A stretch of 64,000 nt of DNA from JAJXWB01 sp965246795 (GTDB lineage Bacteria > Pseudomonadota > Alphaproteobacteria > Rhizobiales > Beijerinckiaceae). Location of the stretch: assembly GCA_965246795.1 (NCBI GenBank), contig CBDFFN010000012.1, forward strand, positions 416,176 to 480,175, written 5' to 3'. Position 1 is the first letter of the stretch. Every line of letters starts with the position of its first letter. Below are positions 51,678-60,573 of this stretch, piece by piece. The position numbers were made by a program, and so were the translations under genes. The notes under the pieces were generated by a model that saw nothing but the letters and a program-made list of their open reading frames with translations, ran no database searches and had not been told where the DNA came from.

Positions 51678-52979
51678 TTGCGCATCGCCGTGATCGGTTC
51701 GGGCTACGTCGGCCTGGTTTCCGGAGCTTGTTTCGCCGATTTCGGCCACGACATCGTCTGTATCGACCGCGATGCGGCAAAGATCGCGCAGCTCGAAGCC
51801 GGCCGCATTCCGATCTACGAGCCCGGTCTCGCCGACCTCGTTTCACGCAATGTCGCGGCACGCCGCCTCTCCTTCACCACCGATCTCGCAGCGGGCGTGC
51901 GGGGCGCATCGGCCATCTTCATTGCCGTCGGCACGCCGTCGCGCCGCGGCGATGGCTATGCCGACCTCACCTACGTCTATGCGGCGGCGCGCGAGGTCGC
52001 GGCCGTCGCGGACGCCAATGCCGTCATCGTTACGAAATCGACCGTGCCCGTCGGCACCGGCGACGAGGTCGAGCGCATCGTGCGCGAGGTTCGCGCTGAC
52101 GCGAACTTCCTCGTCTGCTCCAATCCGGAATTCTTGCGCGAAGGCGCGGCCATCGAAGATTTTAAACATCCCGACCGCATCGTCATCGGCACGGAGGACG
52201 AAGATGCAAAGCGGGTGATGCGCGACGTGTATCGACCGCTCTATCTCAACAATCTGCCGATCCTGTTCACGTCGCGGCGCACGGCAGAGCTGATCAAATA
52301 CGCGTCGAACGCATTTCTCGCGACGAAGATCACCTTCATCAACGAGATGGCGGACCTTTGCGAAGCAACTGGCGCCGACATCAAGGATGTCGCGCGCGGT
52401 ATCGGGCTCGACAAGCGCATCGGTGCAAAGTTCCTGCATGCGGGGCCGGGCTACGGCGGCTCGTGCTTTCCGAAAGATACGCTGGCGCTGGTGAAGACCG
52501 GGCACGATGCCGGCGCGCCTGTGCGCATCGTCGAGACAGTCGCGGCGGTCAACGATCAGCGCAAACGCGCGATGGCGCGAAAAGCCATCACGGCCTGCGG
52601 CGGGTCCGTGCGCGGAAAGACGATCGCCGTGCTGGGCCTGACCTTCAAGCCGAACACCGACGACATGCGCGATGCGCCGGCGCTGGCAATCATCCCTGCC
52701 TTGCAGGATGCGGGCGCGAAAATCCGCGCCTTCGATCCCGAAGGGATGGAACAGGCCGCACAGCATCTCGAAAATGTCGAATTCGCGCCTAGTGTCGAAG
52801 CCTGCATCGCCGGCGCAGATGCAATGATGGTGATCACGGAATGGGATGCATTTCGCGGGCTCGATCTCGACAAGGTGCGCGCGCAGCTTGCATCGCCTGT
52901 CGTCGTCGATCTGCGCAACGTCTTCGACCCCGAAGACATGCGGCGGCGCGGGTTCACCTACGTCGGTGTGGGACGGTAG
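51678..52979 (+). CDS. ugd: UDP-glucose 6-dehydrogenase
   Basis: Oxidises UDP-glucose to UDP-glucuronate for polysaccharide synthesis. The 433-residue protein begins MRIAVIGSGYVGLVSGACFA (NAD-binding Rossmann motif). The catalytic cysteine is in GPGYGGSCFPKDTLALVKTG, and FIAVGTPSRRGDGYADLTYV, KYASNAFLATKITFINEMAD and GLTFKPNTDDMRDAPAL are standard. TTG at 51678 is the start; no better codon precedes the Rossmann motif. It diverges from the tRNA and converges on the glycosyltransferase with overlapping 3' ends. Confidence 0.95.
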   Translation: MRIAVIGSGYVGLVSGACFADFGHDIVCIDRDAAKIAQLEAGRIPIYEPGLADLVSRNVAARRLSFTTDLAAGVRGASAIFIAVGTPSRRGDGYADLTYVYAAAREVAAVADANAVIVTKSTVPVGTGDEVERIVREVRADANFLVCSNPEFLREGAAIEDFKHPDRIVIGTEDEDAKRVMRDVYRPLYLNNLPILFTSRRTAELIKYASNAFLATKITFINEMADLCEATGADIKDVARGIGLDKRIGAKFLHAGPGYGGSCFPKDTLALVKTGHDAGAPVRIVETVAAVNDQRKRAMARKAITACGGSVRGKTIAVLGLTFKPNTDDMRDAPALAIIPALQDAGAKIRAFDPEGMEQAAQHLENVEFAPSVEACIAGADAMMVITEWDAFRGLDLDKVRAQLASPVVVDLRNVFDPEDMRRRGFTYVGVGR

Positions 52980-54126
52980 CCGCAAGCGCGCACTTCAGGC
53001 CCGCGACGCTGTCGTCCATCGAACATTGCTCGAAGATTTGCCGCGAGTTTTGCGACAATCGCGAGACTTCGCTGGGATCGTGCAGAAGGCGATAGATTGC
53101 GGCACTTAGCGCGCTGACGTCGCCGCATCGATAGACGATGATGTTCTCTCCATCTCGTGCGATGTCGGTTGGGCCTATCGCGCCGACCTTGTCGCTAAGC
53201 ACAAGCGGCAACCCGACAGCCGCCGCTTCGGAACAGACAAGCGGATGCGGATCGTGTTCGGAGGGATGTACGAGAATGTCGGCCGCCGCATAGTGGCTCG
53301 GCAGGGCATCGACGTTCACGAAGCCCGCGAAGGCGACGGGAAGTTGCTCGGCGTCGACGCGCCGCTTGAGGGCTTCGAATTCTTCGCCGTTGCCGCACAT
53401 CAGGGCGTGGACTTTTCGCTCGCCGCCCTCGCGGTTCAATCTTGCGACGGCTTCCACCAGATCGCCGGGCCGCTTGCGCTTCGACAATTTGCCGACAAGC
53501 AGCACAACGAATGCGGCGTTCGAAATACCGTATCTCGCGCGCACGTCGCGTCGCAGTTCGCTACGATGCGCACTTACGTCGCGATACAAATCCTCGTCGA
53601 TCGTGAACGGGCTGCGGAACATCCTCTCGCGCGGTACGCCGCAAGATCGCAACGCGGCCTCGTTCTGATCGCCGACAGTGAGAAATGCATCGATCTGCGA
53701 GAATAGCGCGCGCAACAACCAGCGCCGTGCGATTGCCTTCGCTGTTACACGCTGCCTCACATTGTCGCTGTCACCAATCATCATCACCGCGATGCGATGC
53801 GTACGAGCCCATGCGATCGCGCGCAGCGAAAGCGCGGTCGCATAGCCGTAGGTCAGGACGGCGTCGGGTTGGAATTGCGTGAGCGCAGAGCCAAGCGACG
53901 TCCGTTTTTCCGCACCGTCGAGAAAAACGTGGCGGTAGCCAGACAGAAGGTCGCCGCTCCACGACAAAGTCGTATTCATCTCCGAGTCGAAATATGCGTC
54001 GAGCCCTTTCCGCGTCGCGAAAATGACGACGAGGTCGATATCGGCTTCGTGCGCGAGCGCCCGGTAGAAGTGCACGAAATGCTGGATCGGATGCGACACG
54101 ACGATCGCGAGTCGCACCGTGTTCAC
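52954..54126 (-). CDS. GT4-family glycosyltransferase
   Basis: A 390-residue GT-B enzyme. The N-domain starts RLAIVVSHPIQHFVHFYRAL. The C-domain has FVVLLVGKLSKRKRPGDLVE, HALMCGNGEEFEALKRRV, and the donor-binding SEHDPHPLVCSEAAAVGLPL VLSDK. The E-x7-E motif is present in modified form. It likely adds a sugar in surface polysaccharide synthesis; ugd nearby fits. GTG start at 54126. Its 3' end overlaps ugd by 26 bases. Confidence 0.88.
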   Translation of the reverse strand: MNTVRLAIVVSHPIQHFVHFYRALAHEADIDLVVIFATRKGLDAYFDSEMNTTLSWSGDLLSGYRHVFLDGAEKRTSLGSALTQFQPDAVLTYGYATALSLRAIAWARTHRIAVMMIGDSDNVRQRVTAKAIARRWLLRALFSQIDAFLTVGDQNEAALRSCGVPRERMFRSPFTIDEDLYRDVSAHRSELRRDVRARYGISNAAFVVLLVGKLSKRKRPGDLVEAVARLNREGGERKVHALMCGNGEEFEALKRRVDAEQLPVAFAGFVNVDALPSHYAAADILVHPSEHDPHPLVCSEAAAVGLPLVLSDKVGAIGPTDIARDGENIIVYRCGDVSALSAAIYRLLHDPSEVSRLSQNSRQIFEQCSMDDSVAGLKCALAATVPHRRR

Positions 54127-54139
54127 AGCAAGCGTCGCC

Positions 54140-54952
54140 TCACATCTCGAAGACGTCGCTGCCGTAGCCCGCTTCGATCGGAATGCGCAGGCCGCGCCCG
54201 CTCGGCAGCTTCACCGGCTCGGGCGTCACGGTCACGATCTTTCGCGCACGCGCCTGATCCATCGCCTCGGCAACCGTCTTCGCCGGCGCGAGCATCTGCA
54301 GGTTAAGCCGCGTCGGAAAGATGATCGTAAACTTGCCGGTCTTCGCGTCTTCGAGCGCCTGCGAGGGGTTTACCCAGAGCGAGTCGACGCTCTCGTGCCC
54401 GTCATGCGCGGCAAGCTGACCTTCGGGCGCCGCGGCGACGAAGAAATGCGTATCGAAGCGCTTGGGCATGAAACCCGGCGTTACCCAATGCGCGAAGGGC
54501 TGCAGCAGATCGACGGCGGGCACGAGATCGTGCTGCTTCATCGCCGCCGCGAAATCCTTCCGCCCACCGTCCGCATTCACCTGCGATGCGACGGCGCGGC
54601 TGACAAGATCGCGGCTTCCGCGCGCACGCGCGAGCAACAATCCGCATTCCTCGAAAGTCTCGCGGATAGCGCCGACCCGCAGCGCTAGAATATCTGGCGG
54701 CAGCGTCGCGCGCGCGCCATCATCGACGGCAATCTCGCGGTCCCCCGGCTCGACACTTCCGCCCGGAAACACCAGCGCACCCGATGCGAAGTCGATCTCG
54801 TGGTGACGCACCACCATGAAGATTTCGAGCCCGGCATCGCCATCGCGCACCAAAAGAATCGTCGAGGCGAGCCGGACCGGCGCCGCTTCCTTCGGTGGCG
54901 CCGCAGCGGCGTCGGCGATGTCCTGCGTCGCGGTTCCCGTTGGTGCGCTCAC
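54140..54952 (-). CDS. NUDIX hydrolase
   Basis: A 270-residue hydrolase. The Nudix box is split by an insert: GALVFPGGSVEPGDRE, about 18 residues later LRVGAIRETFEECGLLLARA. The REx2EExG core is intact (RETFEECG). This inserted form is seen in NUDIX proteins related to RppH-like/CoA pyrophosphatase families of Rhizobiales. Substrate not predictable. GTG start; it begins 10 bases after the FAH-family gene, so they share an operon. Confidence 0.85.
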   Translation of the reverse strand: MSAPTGTATQDIADAAAAPPKEAAPVRLASTILLVRDGDAGLEIFMVVRHHEIDFASGALVFPGGSVEPGDREIAVDDGARATLPPDILALRVGAIRETFEECGLLLARARGSRDLVSRAVASQVNADGGRKDFAAAMKQHDLVPAVDLLQPFAHWVTPGFMPKRFDTHFFVAAAPEGQLAAHDGHESVDSLWVNPSQALEDAKTGKFTIIFPTRLNLQMLAPAKTVAEAMDQARARKIVTVTPEPVKLPSGRGLRIPIEAGYGSDVFEM

Positions 54953-54962
54953 GCGACGTCGC

Positions 54963-55979
54963 TCACGAAACTTGCGCGATCGCGTTGCGGATGATGCCGA
55001 TGCCGACGATCTCTGTCTCCATCACATCGCCCGGCTTCATGAATTCCTGCGGCGAGCGGGCGACGCCGACGCCCGGCGGCGTGCCCGTCGCGATCACGTC
55101 GCCTGGCTCGAGCGTGAGGCCCAGCGACAGTTCCGCGATGATTTTTGGCACCTTGAAGAACATTTGCGTTGTCATCGCATCCTGCTTCACCACGCCATTG
55201 ACGCGCGTCTGCAGTTTCAACTTGTCCGGATCGAGCGCCGATGCCTCGACGATCACCGGTCCCATCGGCCCGTGCCCATCAAGGCTCTTGCCCTTGAACC
55301 ACTGCCCGCCGTGCCGCTTCTGCTGCATGTCGCGCGCCGTCGTGTCGTTCATGATGCTGTAGCCGAAGACATGCTTCATCGCGTCGGCTTCGCTGATGTT
55401 GCGGCCGCGCGTGCCGATGATGACGGCAAGTTCGCCCTCCCAGTCGATCTGCGTCGAGACCGCGGCATCGAACGGGATCGGGTCGAACGGCCCGTTCATG
55501 CAATGCGAGCCTTTCGTGAAGAACACGGGGTGTTCCGGATAGGTCTGCTTCGCGTCGCGGATCGCCTGCCCTTCGGCGAAATGTTCGAGATAATTCCAGC
55601 CGACGGCGTAGATGTTGCGCGCCGGTTTCGGGATCGGCGACCAGTGCTTCTGTTCGCCGTAGGGCACGATCGCCTGCCCGCCGTCGACGAGCGTACGCAC
55701 CTGCGCGATGCCTTTGTCGCCGCTCGCGATCAGCGAAACCATGTCCGCGGGATCGAAGGCCAGGGCCATCTTGCGGCGGCTGGCCTCGGCAGCGACATCG
55801 AGAATACGATCGTCCGCAATGAGAATGCCGATGCGCGGCGTGGTCTCGGACTTACCCGAAAACGACAGGAATTTCAGCGGCGTCTTGTCGGTCGCGGCCT
55901 CTGCGCCGCCCGATGCCATCGTCGCGAAAGCGCTACTCGCCGCCGCAGCGGCCATGAAATCCCGACGCGATGCCGTCAT
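54963..55979 (-). CDS. Tat-exported fumarylacetoacetate hydrolase-family protein
   Basis: A 338-residue protein. The N-terminal MTASRRDFMAAAAASSAFAT is a twin-arginine leader (SRRDFM), cleaved near AEA. The FAH fold follows: AVGWNYLEHFAEGQAIRDAK, VFFTKGSHCMNGPFDPIPFD, DWEGELAVIIGTRGRNISEA (metal-binding Glu residues), FGYSIMNDTTARDMQQKRHG and LEPGDVIATGTPPGVGVARS. FAH proteins are usually cytoplasmic, so export is unusual. GGGAGAG precedes ATG 55979. The natural substrate is unknown. Confidence 0.88.
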   Translation of the reverse strand: MTASRRDFMAAAAASSAFATMASGGAEAATDKTPLKFLSFSGKSETTPRIGILIADDRILDVAAEASRRKMALAFDPADMVSLIASGDKGIAQVRTLVDGGQAIVPYGEQKHWSPIPKPARNIYAVGWNYLEHFAEGQAIRDAKQTYPEHPVFFTKGSHCMNGPFDPIPFDAAVSTQIDWEGELAVIIGTRGRNISEADAMKHVFGYSIMNDTTARDMQQKRHGGQWFKGKSLDGHGPMGPVIVEASALDPDKLKLQTRVNGVVKQDAMTTQMFFKVPKIIAELSLGLTLEPGDVIATGTPPGVGVARSPQEFMKPGDVMETEIVGIGIIRNAIAQVS

Positions 55980-56011
55980 GTCTTCTCTCCCTAACGTTGT
56001 TTGCTTCGGCT

Positions 56012-56137
56012 TTATTTGCCGTTTGAGCAGGACGCCGGCAGGCTCGGAAGCCGCGGCTCCATCCAGTTTCCGCATTTGTCGCAGCCGGCCAGAAAGCCGA
56101 CAGTGACTAGCAGGCACGCCACACGAACGAAACGCAC
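56012..56137 (-). CDS. Small lipoprotein, 41 residues
   Basis: Starts at GTG 56137 with GGAGG seven bases ahead. It reads VRFVRVACLLVTVGFLAGCD and then KCGNWMEPRLPSLPASCSNG K. The lipobox is FLAGC, so the mature lipopeptide begins at Cys19 and holds CDKC and a later Cys. It lies 32 bp before the FAH-family gene in the same direction, and is probably the first gene of that operon. Function unknown. Confidence 0.72.
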   Translation of the reverse strand: MRFVRVACLLVTVGFLAGCDKCGNWMEPRLPSLPASCSNGK

Positions 56138-56341
56138 GTCAACACCTCCGTAAGGTCAGTATCCTAACCGCTGGCTGGCCCGAGCGAAACTGGCCGACCT
56201 GGTGGCGCTGTCCCGCCGGCTTGGTGGCATGAACAATCAACCAAGCATTAACCCGCATCCTCGTATGGTTAACGGGTTGCGACCGATCGATCATCTGGTG
56301 ATCGCTTTTCGTGTCCAACGCGAGCGCCTTGGGGGCCTCTC

Positions 56342-56740
56342 ATGCGGAACGAGGATATCGCAGCCGAACGCGCCGACATCGCCGACTGGAGTTCGCCTCT
56401 GATCGCCGATTGTCTGGAAACGGGCTACCGCGCCTGCCTCGGATCGAACGAAGAGCTCGTCCAGCACCTGACGCAGCAGCACCGGCGTCTGTGGATGTCC
56501 CTTGTCGGCAACGATCGGGCAAAGGCCGCCGAAGCGCGGGGCGTCCTCTTCTCGCTCGCGAAAATCTGCTCGCTCAACGACGAAGCCCTCGAAGCGATCG
56601 ACGAACTCGTGATGGATGAGCTGAGCGAGGTCGTATCGCGACGCTTTCAGGGCTCGCCGGCCAAGACGCGCAGCTACAACCGCGTGCTCATCGATGCTGC
56701 ATCGATGTTGACGCGGGCCCGCCTCGCACATGCGGCCTGA
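56342..56740 (+). CDS. Hypothetical helical protein
   Basis: A 132-residue protein (MRNEDIAAERADIADWSSPL, then HLTQQHRRLWMSLVGNDRAK and EAIDELVMDELSEVVSRRFQ). Mostly helical and soluble, without a leader. I do not recognise a family. It stands alone ahead of the Gly/Tyr-rich gene. Confidence 0.65.
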   Translation: MRNEDIAAERADIADWSSPLIADCLETGYRACLGSNEELVQHLTQQHRRLWMSLVGNDRAKAAEARGVLFSLAKICSLNDEALEAIDELVMDELSEVVSRRFQGSPAKTRSYNRVLIDAASMLTRARLAHAA

Positions 56741-56868
56741 TTAACCACTTCGTCACCCTGTCTGACGACACGGCGCGCCGATTGCTGCGACCGACCACGT
56801 GACGCCGTTGGGTGTCAGGTGGAGGCCGAGCCGTCCCGGACCGGCGCAAACCGAGACAGGTGTGTTTC

Positions 56869-57669
56869 ATGCGTATCCAGATCACGGCGGCTCTCGTCGC
56901 TCTCACCGCCGGCACGGTCGTCGCGCCGGCCGCTTTCGCTCAGGGTTGGGCCCGCCACGGCATGGGCGGCGGCGCAATCCACACGCCGCAGGGCGGGATT
57001 GGCCGCCCGATGAATCCGGGTCGTCCCATGATGGGCGGCGGCAACTGGGGCCGGCCGCAGATGGGTCACATGGGCCGCCCAAACATGGGTTACGGACAAT
57101 TCGGCCGTCCTGCGATGGCCTACGGCGGCTACGGCAGCCGTTTCGGCTTCGCCAATCGCGGATACGGTCTTAACCGCGGCTATGGCTATAGCTATGGCCG
57201 TCGCGGCCTCGGCTATGGTCTCGCCGGTGGCGCGCTTGGCTACGCGGCGGGCTCTTATGCCGGTGGGTACGGCGGCGGTTACTCCTCTGGCGGCTACGGC
57301 TATTCGTCGGGCGGTTACGGCGGTGGCTATGCACCGACTGGATACTCGTCAGGTGGCTACTCAGGCGGTTATTCGGGCGGCTATTCCGCGTCCTACGCCC
57401 CGACGACGTCGGTCTATTCCGTGCCGCGCACGGTCTATACGCCGGTGACGTCGACGCAGGTCGTTCCGGTCACCAGCTACCAGACAGTCCAGAGCACCCA
57501 GATCGTTCCGCAGACCGTCTACCAGCAGTACCAGCGCACCTGCGGTTGCTCGGATACGCCGGTCAGCACGGGTTACGGCGGCGGCGGTTATGCCGGATCG
57601 ACTGTCGGCTACGGCGGAACGGGCTACGTCGGCTACAACCGTCCGGGCTTGTTCACGTCGGGATACTGA
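56869..57669 (+). CDS. Exported Gly/Tyr-rich protein
   Basis: A 266-residue protein with leader MRIQITAALVALTAGTVVAP cleaved near FAQ. The middle (about 30-185) is made of short GGY, GYG and SGGY repeats. The end carries VPRTVYTPVTSTQVVPVTSY and a single CGC. The composition suggests an extended, sticky surface or matrix protein. The start is set by the leader. The repetitive DNA follows from codon repetition. Confidence 0.8.
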   Translation: MRIQITAALVALTAGTVVAPAAFAQGWARHGMGGGAIHTPQGGIGRPMNPGRPMMGGGNWGRPQMGHMGRPNMGYGQFGRPAMAYGGYGSRFGFANRGYGLNRGYGYSYGRRGLGYGLAGGALGYAAGSYAGGYGGGYSSGGYGYSSGGYGGGYAPTGYSSGGYSGGYSGGYSASYAPTTSVYSVPRTVYTPVTSTQVVPVTSYQTVQSTQIVPQTVYQQYQRTCGCSDTPVSTGYGGGGYAGSTVGYGGTGYVGYNRPGLFTSGY

Positions 57670-57716
57670 TACGCGTTGCGCGCGGCTTGCCCCGCGCTCC
57701 ACTTCGACCCTAAGTG

Positions 57717-57742
57717 CCGCCCGGCATATTTTTGCCGGGCGG
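57717..57742 (+). promoter_or_regulatory. Strong hairpin ahead of the glutathione transferase
   Basis: CCGCCCGGC (57717-57725) pairs with GCCGGGCGG (57734-57742) over an eight-base AT-rich loop. It ends 10 bases before the ATG at 57753, and its right arm holds the only purine-rich ribosome-site candidate (GGCGGA). It may terminate the upstream gene or control translation of the next. Confidence 0.5.
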
Positions 57743-57752
57743 AACTTCATCC

Positions 57753-58460
57753 ATGATCGATCTGCACTACTGGCCGACGCCGAACGGCCACAAGGTCACG
57801 ATGTTTCTCGAGGAAGCCGGGCTTCCCTACAAAATCGTGCCCGTGAACATCGGCACCGGCGAGCAGTTCAAGCCTGACTTCCTCAAGATCGCGCCCAACA
57901 ACCGCATGCCGGCGATCGTCGATCACGAACCTGCCGACGGCAAAGGCTCGCTGCCGGTTTTCGAATCCGGCGCGATCCTCGTCTATCTCGCGGAGAAAAC
58001 CGGCAAGCTGATGCCGAAGGACGCGCGCGCAAAGGCGCATGCGCTGGAGTGGCTGTTCTGGCAGATGGGCGGCCTCGGGCCGATGGCCGGGCAGAACCAT
58101 CACTTCAACGTCTATGCGCCGGAGAAAATCCCCTACGCCATCAACCGCTACGTCAACGAGACGAACAGGCTTTACGGCGTGCTCGATACGCAGCTCGGCA
58201 AAAGCGAATATGTCGCCGGCGACTACTCGGTCGCCGACATGGCCGCCTATCCCTGGATCGTACCCTACGAACGGCAGGGCCAGAAGCTCGAGGACTTCCC
58301 AAACCTGAAGCGCTGGTTCGACGCGATCGCGGCAAAGCCCTCAACGCAGCGCGCGTACGAGAAGGGCAAAGAGCTCCAGGCGCAGCGCCCGGCCGAAATG
58401 TCCGATGAACAGAAGAAGATCCTGTTCGGGCAGACGGCGTCGAACATTAAGGCGCGTTGA
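57753..58460 (+). CDS. Glutathione S-transferase family protein (YfcG/YghU-like)
   Basis: A 235-residue protein. The thioredoxin-like N-domain starts MIDLHYWPTPNGHKVTMFLE, with NNRMPAIVDHEPADGKGSLP and VFESGAILVYLAEKTGKLMP (cis-Pro and glutathione-binding ES). The helical C-domain ends ADMAAYPWIVPYERQGQKLE. The PTPNGHKV segment is typical of YfcG-type disulfide reductases acting on glutathionyl substrates. It overlaps cobS by four bases. Confidence 0.92.
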   Translation: MIDLHYWPTPNGHKVTMFLEEAGLPYKIVPVNIGTGEQFKPDFLKIAPNNRMPAIVDHEPADGKGSLPVFESGAILVYLAEKTGKLMPKDARAKAHALEWLFWQMGGLGPMAGQNHHFNVYAPEKIPYAINRYVNETNRLYGVLDTQLGKSEYVAGDYSVADMAAYPWIVPYERQGQKLEDFPNLKRWFDAIAAKPSTQRAYEKGKELQAQRPAEMSDEQKKILFGQTASNIKAR

Positions 58461-59251
58461 AGACGTCGGCGCGCGCCGCGATGTCGCCGCTCGCCGACGA
58501 CCTTTACGTTTGTCTGCGCTTCTGGTCGCGGTTGCCTGTGCCGGCGGCTGCAACGCGTGATTTCCAACGTGCCGTACGCATGCTGCCCGTCGCCGGCCTC
58601 GTCATCGCGGTGCCGGCGGTCGTCGTTCTTTGCGTCGCACGCGATGTCTTTTCGCTTCCCGCTTTTGGTGCCGCGATGCTTGCCATCGCAACGCTTGTCG
58701 CGACGACGGGCGCGCTGCACGAAGATGGTCTTGCGGACACCGCCGACGGTCTCTTCGGCGGCAACACGCCCGCCCGACGGCTTGAGATCATGCGCGACAG
58801 CCGCATCGGAACGTTCGGCGCGCTTGCGCTGATTGCCTCTATGTTTTTACGGATCGCGTCGCTCGCCGCGCTTGTCAGCGTGTCGACGGCGCTCGCGGCA
58901 TTTGCACTCTTCAGCGCGGCGGCGTTTTCGCGAACGGCAGGGTTGCTCCCGCTAATGCTCTTGCCGGCAGCGCGGAACGACGGACTTGGCGCCGGCGCAC
59001 GTCAACTCGACTCCGATGCGATCAAAGTCGCAGCCGCCCTCGCCGCCGTCACCTTGCTGCTGCCGACGTTCGCCGACGCGTCGATCGCTCGTACGCTTGT
59101 CGCTGCAAGTCTCGCGACGGCCGCAGCCTATGCGCTCGTGCCGCTGGCGCGTGAAAAGATCGGCGGACAGACCGGCGATATCGCGGGCGCGTCGCAGCAA
59201 TTTGCCGAGATCGCGTTTCTCGCAGTGCTCAGCGGGGCAGCGAGCGCATGA
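58457..59251 (+). CDS. cobS: Adenosylcobinamide-GDP ribazoletransferase (cobalamin synthase)
   Basis: Joins adenosylcobinamide-GDP and alpha-ribazole in the last assembly step of cobalamin. The 264-residue membrane protein has the family motif GALHEDGLADTADGLFGG, with metal-binding Asp/Glu residues, and RRLEIMRDSRIGTFGALALI. Helices fill the rest. The TTG at 58457 overlaps the previous stop; ATG 58481 is an alternative that fits the usual N-terminus. No other cob gene is in the window. Confidence 0.93.
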   Translation: MKTSARAAMSPLADDLYVCLRFWSRLPVPAAATRDFQRAVRMLPVAGLVIAVPAVVVLCVARDVFSLPAFGAAMLAIATLVATTGALHEDGLADTADGLFGGNTPARRLEIMRDSRIGTFGALALIASMFLRIASLAALVSVSTALAAFALFSAAAFSRTAGLLPLMLLPAARNDGLGAGARQLDSDAIKVAAALAAVTLLLPTFADASIARTLVAASLATAAAYALVPLAREKIGGQTGDIAGASQQFAEIAFLAVLSGAASA

Positions 59252-59463
59252 TCTCGACGCCCTGCATCAACATCTGCGTCATGGATCGCAAACTTTGCAT
59301 CGGCTGCGGCCGCACGCTCGACGAGATCGCAAGTTGGGGCACGATGTCGGAGGCGGAACGGCGCGGTGTGATAGCGCTCCTGCCGTGGCGGCTCGCGGCC
59401 ATCGAAGGCGAGCATGACGCCGACACAAAGCCGAACGCGCCGCACAAAAGCACCCGTCGCTAG
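59248..59463 (+). CDS. DUF1289 protein
   Basis: A 71-residue protein. TPCINICVMDRKLCIGCGRT carries the four conserved cysteines (C-x3-C-x6-C-x2-C), followed by LDEIASWGTMSEAERRGVIA. The cysteines probably bind a metal or iron-sulfur cluster. It overlaps cobS by four bases upstream and dusA on the other strand by four bases. Confidence 0.9.
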   Translation: MISTPCINICVMDRKLCIGCGRTLDEIASWGTMSEAERRGVIALLPWRLAAIEGEHDADTKPNAPHKSTRR

Positions 59464-60455
59464 GCTGCGACGCGCTCCAACTGAGGTTCAGCCAAGGCGG
59501 CGTGCAACACGCCGAGTCCCGCACCGGGACGGCATGCCTCAACTGTGAGCCGCCGACGCCACGCGCGCGCACCCGGCACGCCTGCAAATAGACCCAGCAT
59601 ATGCCGCGTCATCGCTGCGAGCGGCACGCCTTGCGCGAGGCGTGCTTCGATAAAAGGCACGAAGGCCTCGACCGCATCGTGCTCCGACATGCGTTCGGCT
59701 GTCTCATCGAAGAACTTGCGGTCGACATCAAGAAGAAGCGCCGGATTGTGATACGCCGCGCGCCCGAGCATGACGCCGCTGAAAAAAGGCAGCTCCGCCA
59801 GCGCGCTTTCCAGTGACAGCCCGCCGTTCAGGATCACCGGCATGTTCGGCATTTCCCGCGCCAGCGCCCGCGCGATGGGATAATCGAGCGGCGGCACATC
59901 GCGATTTTCTTTAGGCGACAGGCCCTGTAGCCACGCCTTGCGCGCATGCACGATCAGCGCATCCGCACCGGCTTTCGCCACGGCCTGCGCCATCGCTGGC
60001 AACGCGATTGTCGGCTCCTGATCGTCGACGCCGATCCGACATTTCACTGTCACCGGCACATCGACGACTGCCTTCATCGCGGCGACGCAATCGGCCACCA
60101 GCTCCGGTCGGTGCATCAGGCACGCGCCAAAGGCGCCGTCCTGCACGCGGTTTGAGGGGCAGCCGACATTGAGGTTGATCTCGTCGTAGCCAAAATCCGC
60201 GCCGATCCTTGCCGCCTGAGCCAGAAGGACCGGATCGGACCCGCCGAGTTGCAGCGCCACCGGATGCTCGTCCGGATCGAAGCCGAGCAGCCGCTCCCGC
60301 GCACCATGAATGACGGCGTTGGCCGTCACCATCTCGGTGTAAAGCCGCGCCTTGCGCGACAGGACGCGATGGAACGCCCGGCAATTACGGTCGGTCCAGT
60401 CCATCATCGGCGCAACGCAGAAGCGCCAGTCCGCGCGTGCGGCTCCGGTATTCAT
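59460..60455 (-). CDS. dusA: tRNA-dihydrouridine(20/20a) synthase
   Basis: Reduces uridine to dihydrouridine in the tRNA D-loop using FMN. The 331-residue protein has FCVAPMMDWTDRNCRAFHRV, the catalytic Cys in NLNVGCPSNRVQDGAFGACL, and VTVKCRIGVDDQEPTIALPA with IVHARKAWLQGLSPKENRDV PPLDY, diagnostic for the DusA branch. Length and motifs are complete. Confidence 0.94.
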   Translation of the reverse strand: MNTGAARADWRFCVAPMMDWTDRNCRAFHRVLSRKARLYTEMVTANAVIHGARERLLGFDPDEHPVALQLGGSDPVLLAQAARIGADFGYDEINLNVGCPSNRVQDGAFGACLMHRPELVADCVAAMKAVVDVPVTVKCRIGVDDQEPTIALPAMAQAVAKAGADALIVHARKAWLQGLSPKENRDVPPLDYPIARALAREMPNMPVILNGGLSLESALAELPFFSGVMLGRAAYHNPALLLDVDRKFFDETAERMSEHDAVEAFVPFIEARLAQGVPLAAMTRHMLGLFAGVPGARAWRRRLTVEACRPGAGLGVLHAALAEPQLERVAA

Positions 60456-60573
60456 GCGTGCCGTTTATCACCGCGACAAAACATCGTCACGCGCATGCCG
60501 GCCGCCTCATTCAACCTCCCGTTAACATCCGGATGCCCTCCTTCGGACAAAGACAGGGTTGAGTGCTTCCGCA

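Noticed and set aside
56869..57669. Short tandem repeats that could suggest a CRISPR-like or minisatellite array
   Set aside because: Repeats are irregular GGC/TAC codon runs for Gly-Tyr residues, with no constant repeat-spacer form. No CRISPR array was seen anywhere in the window.
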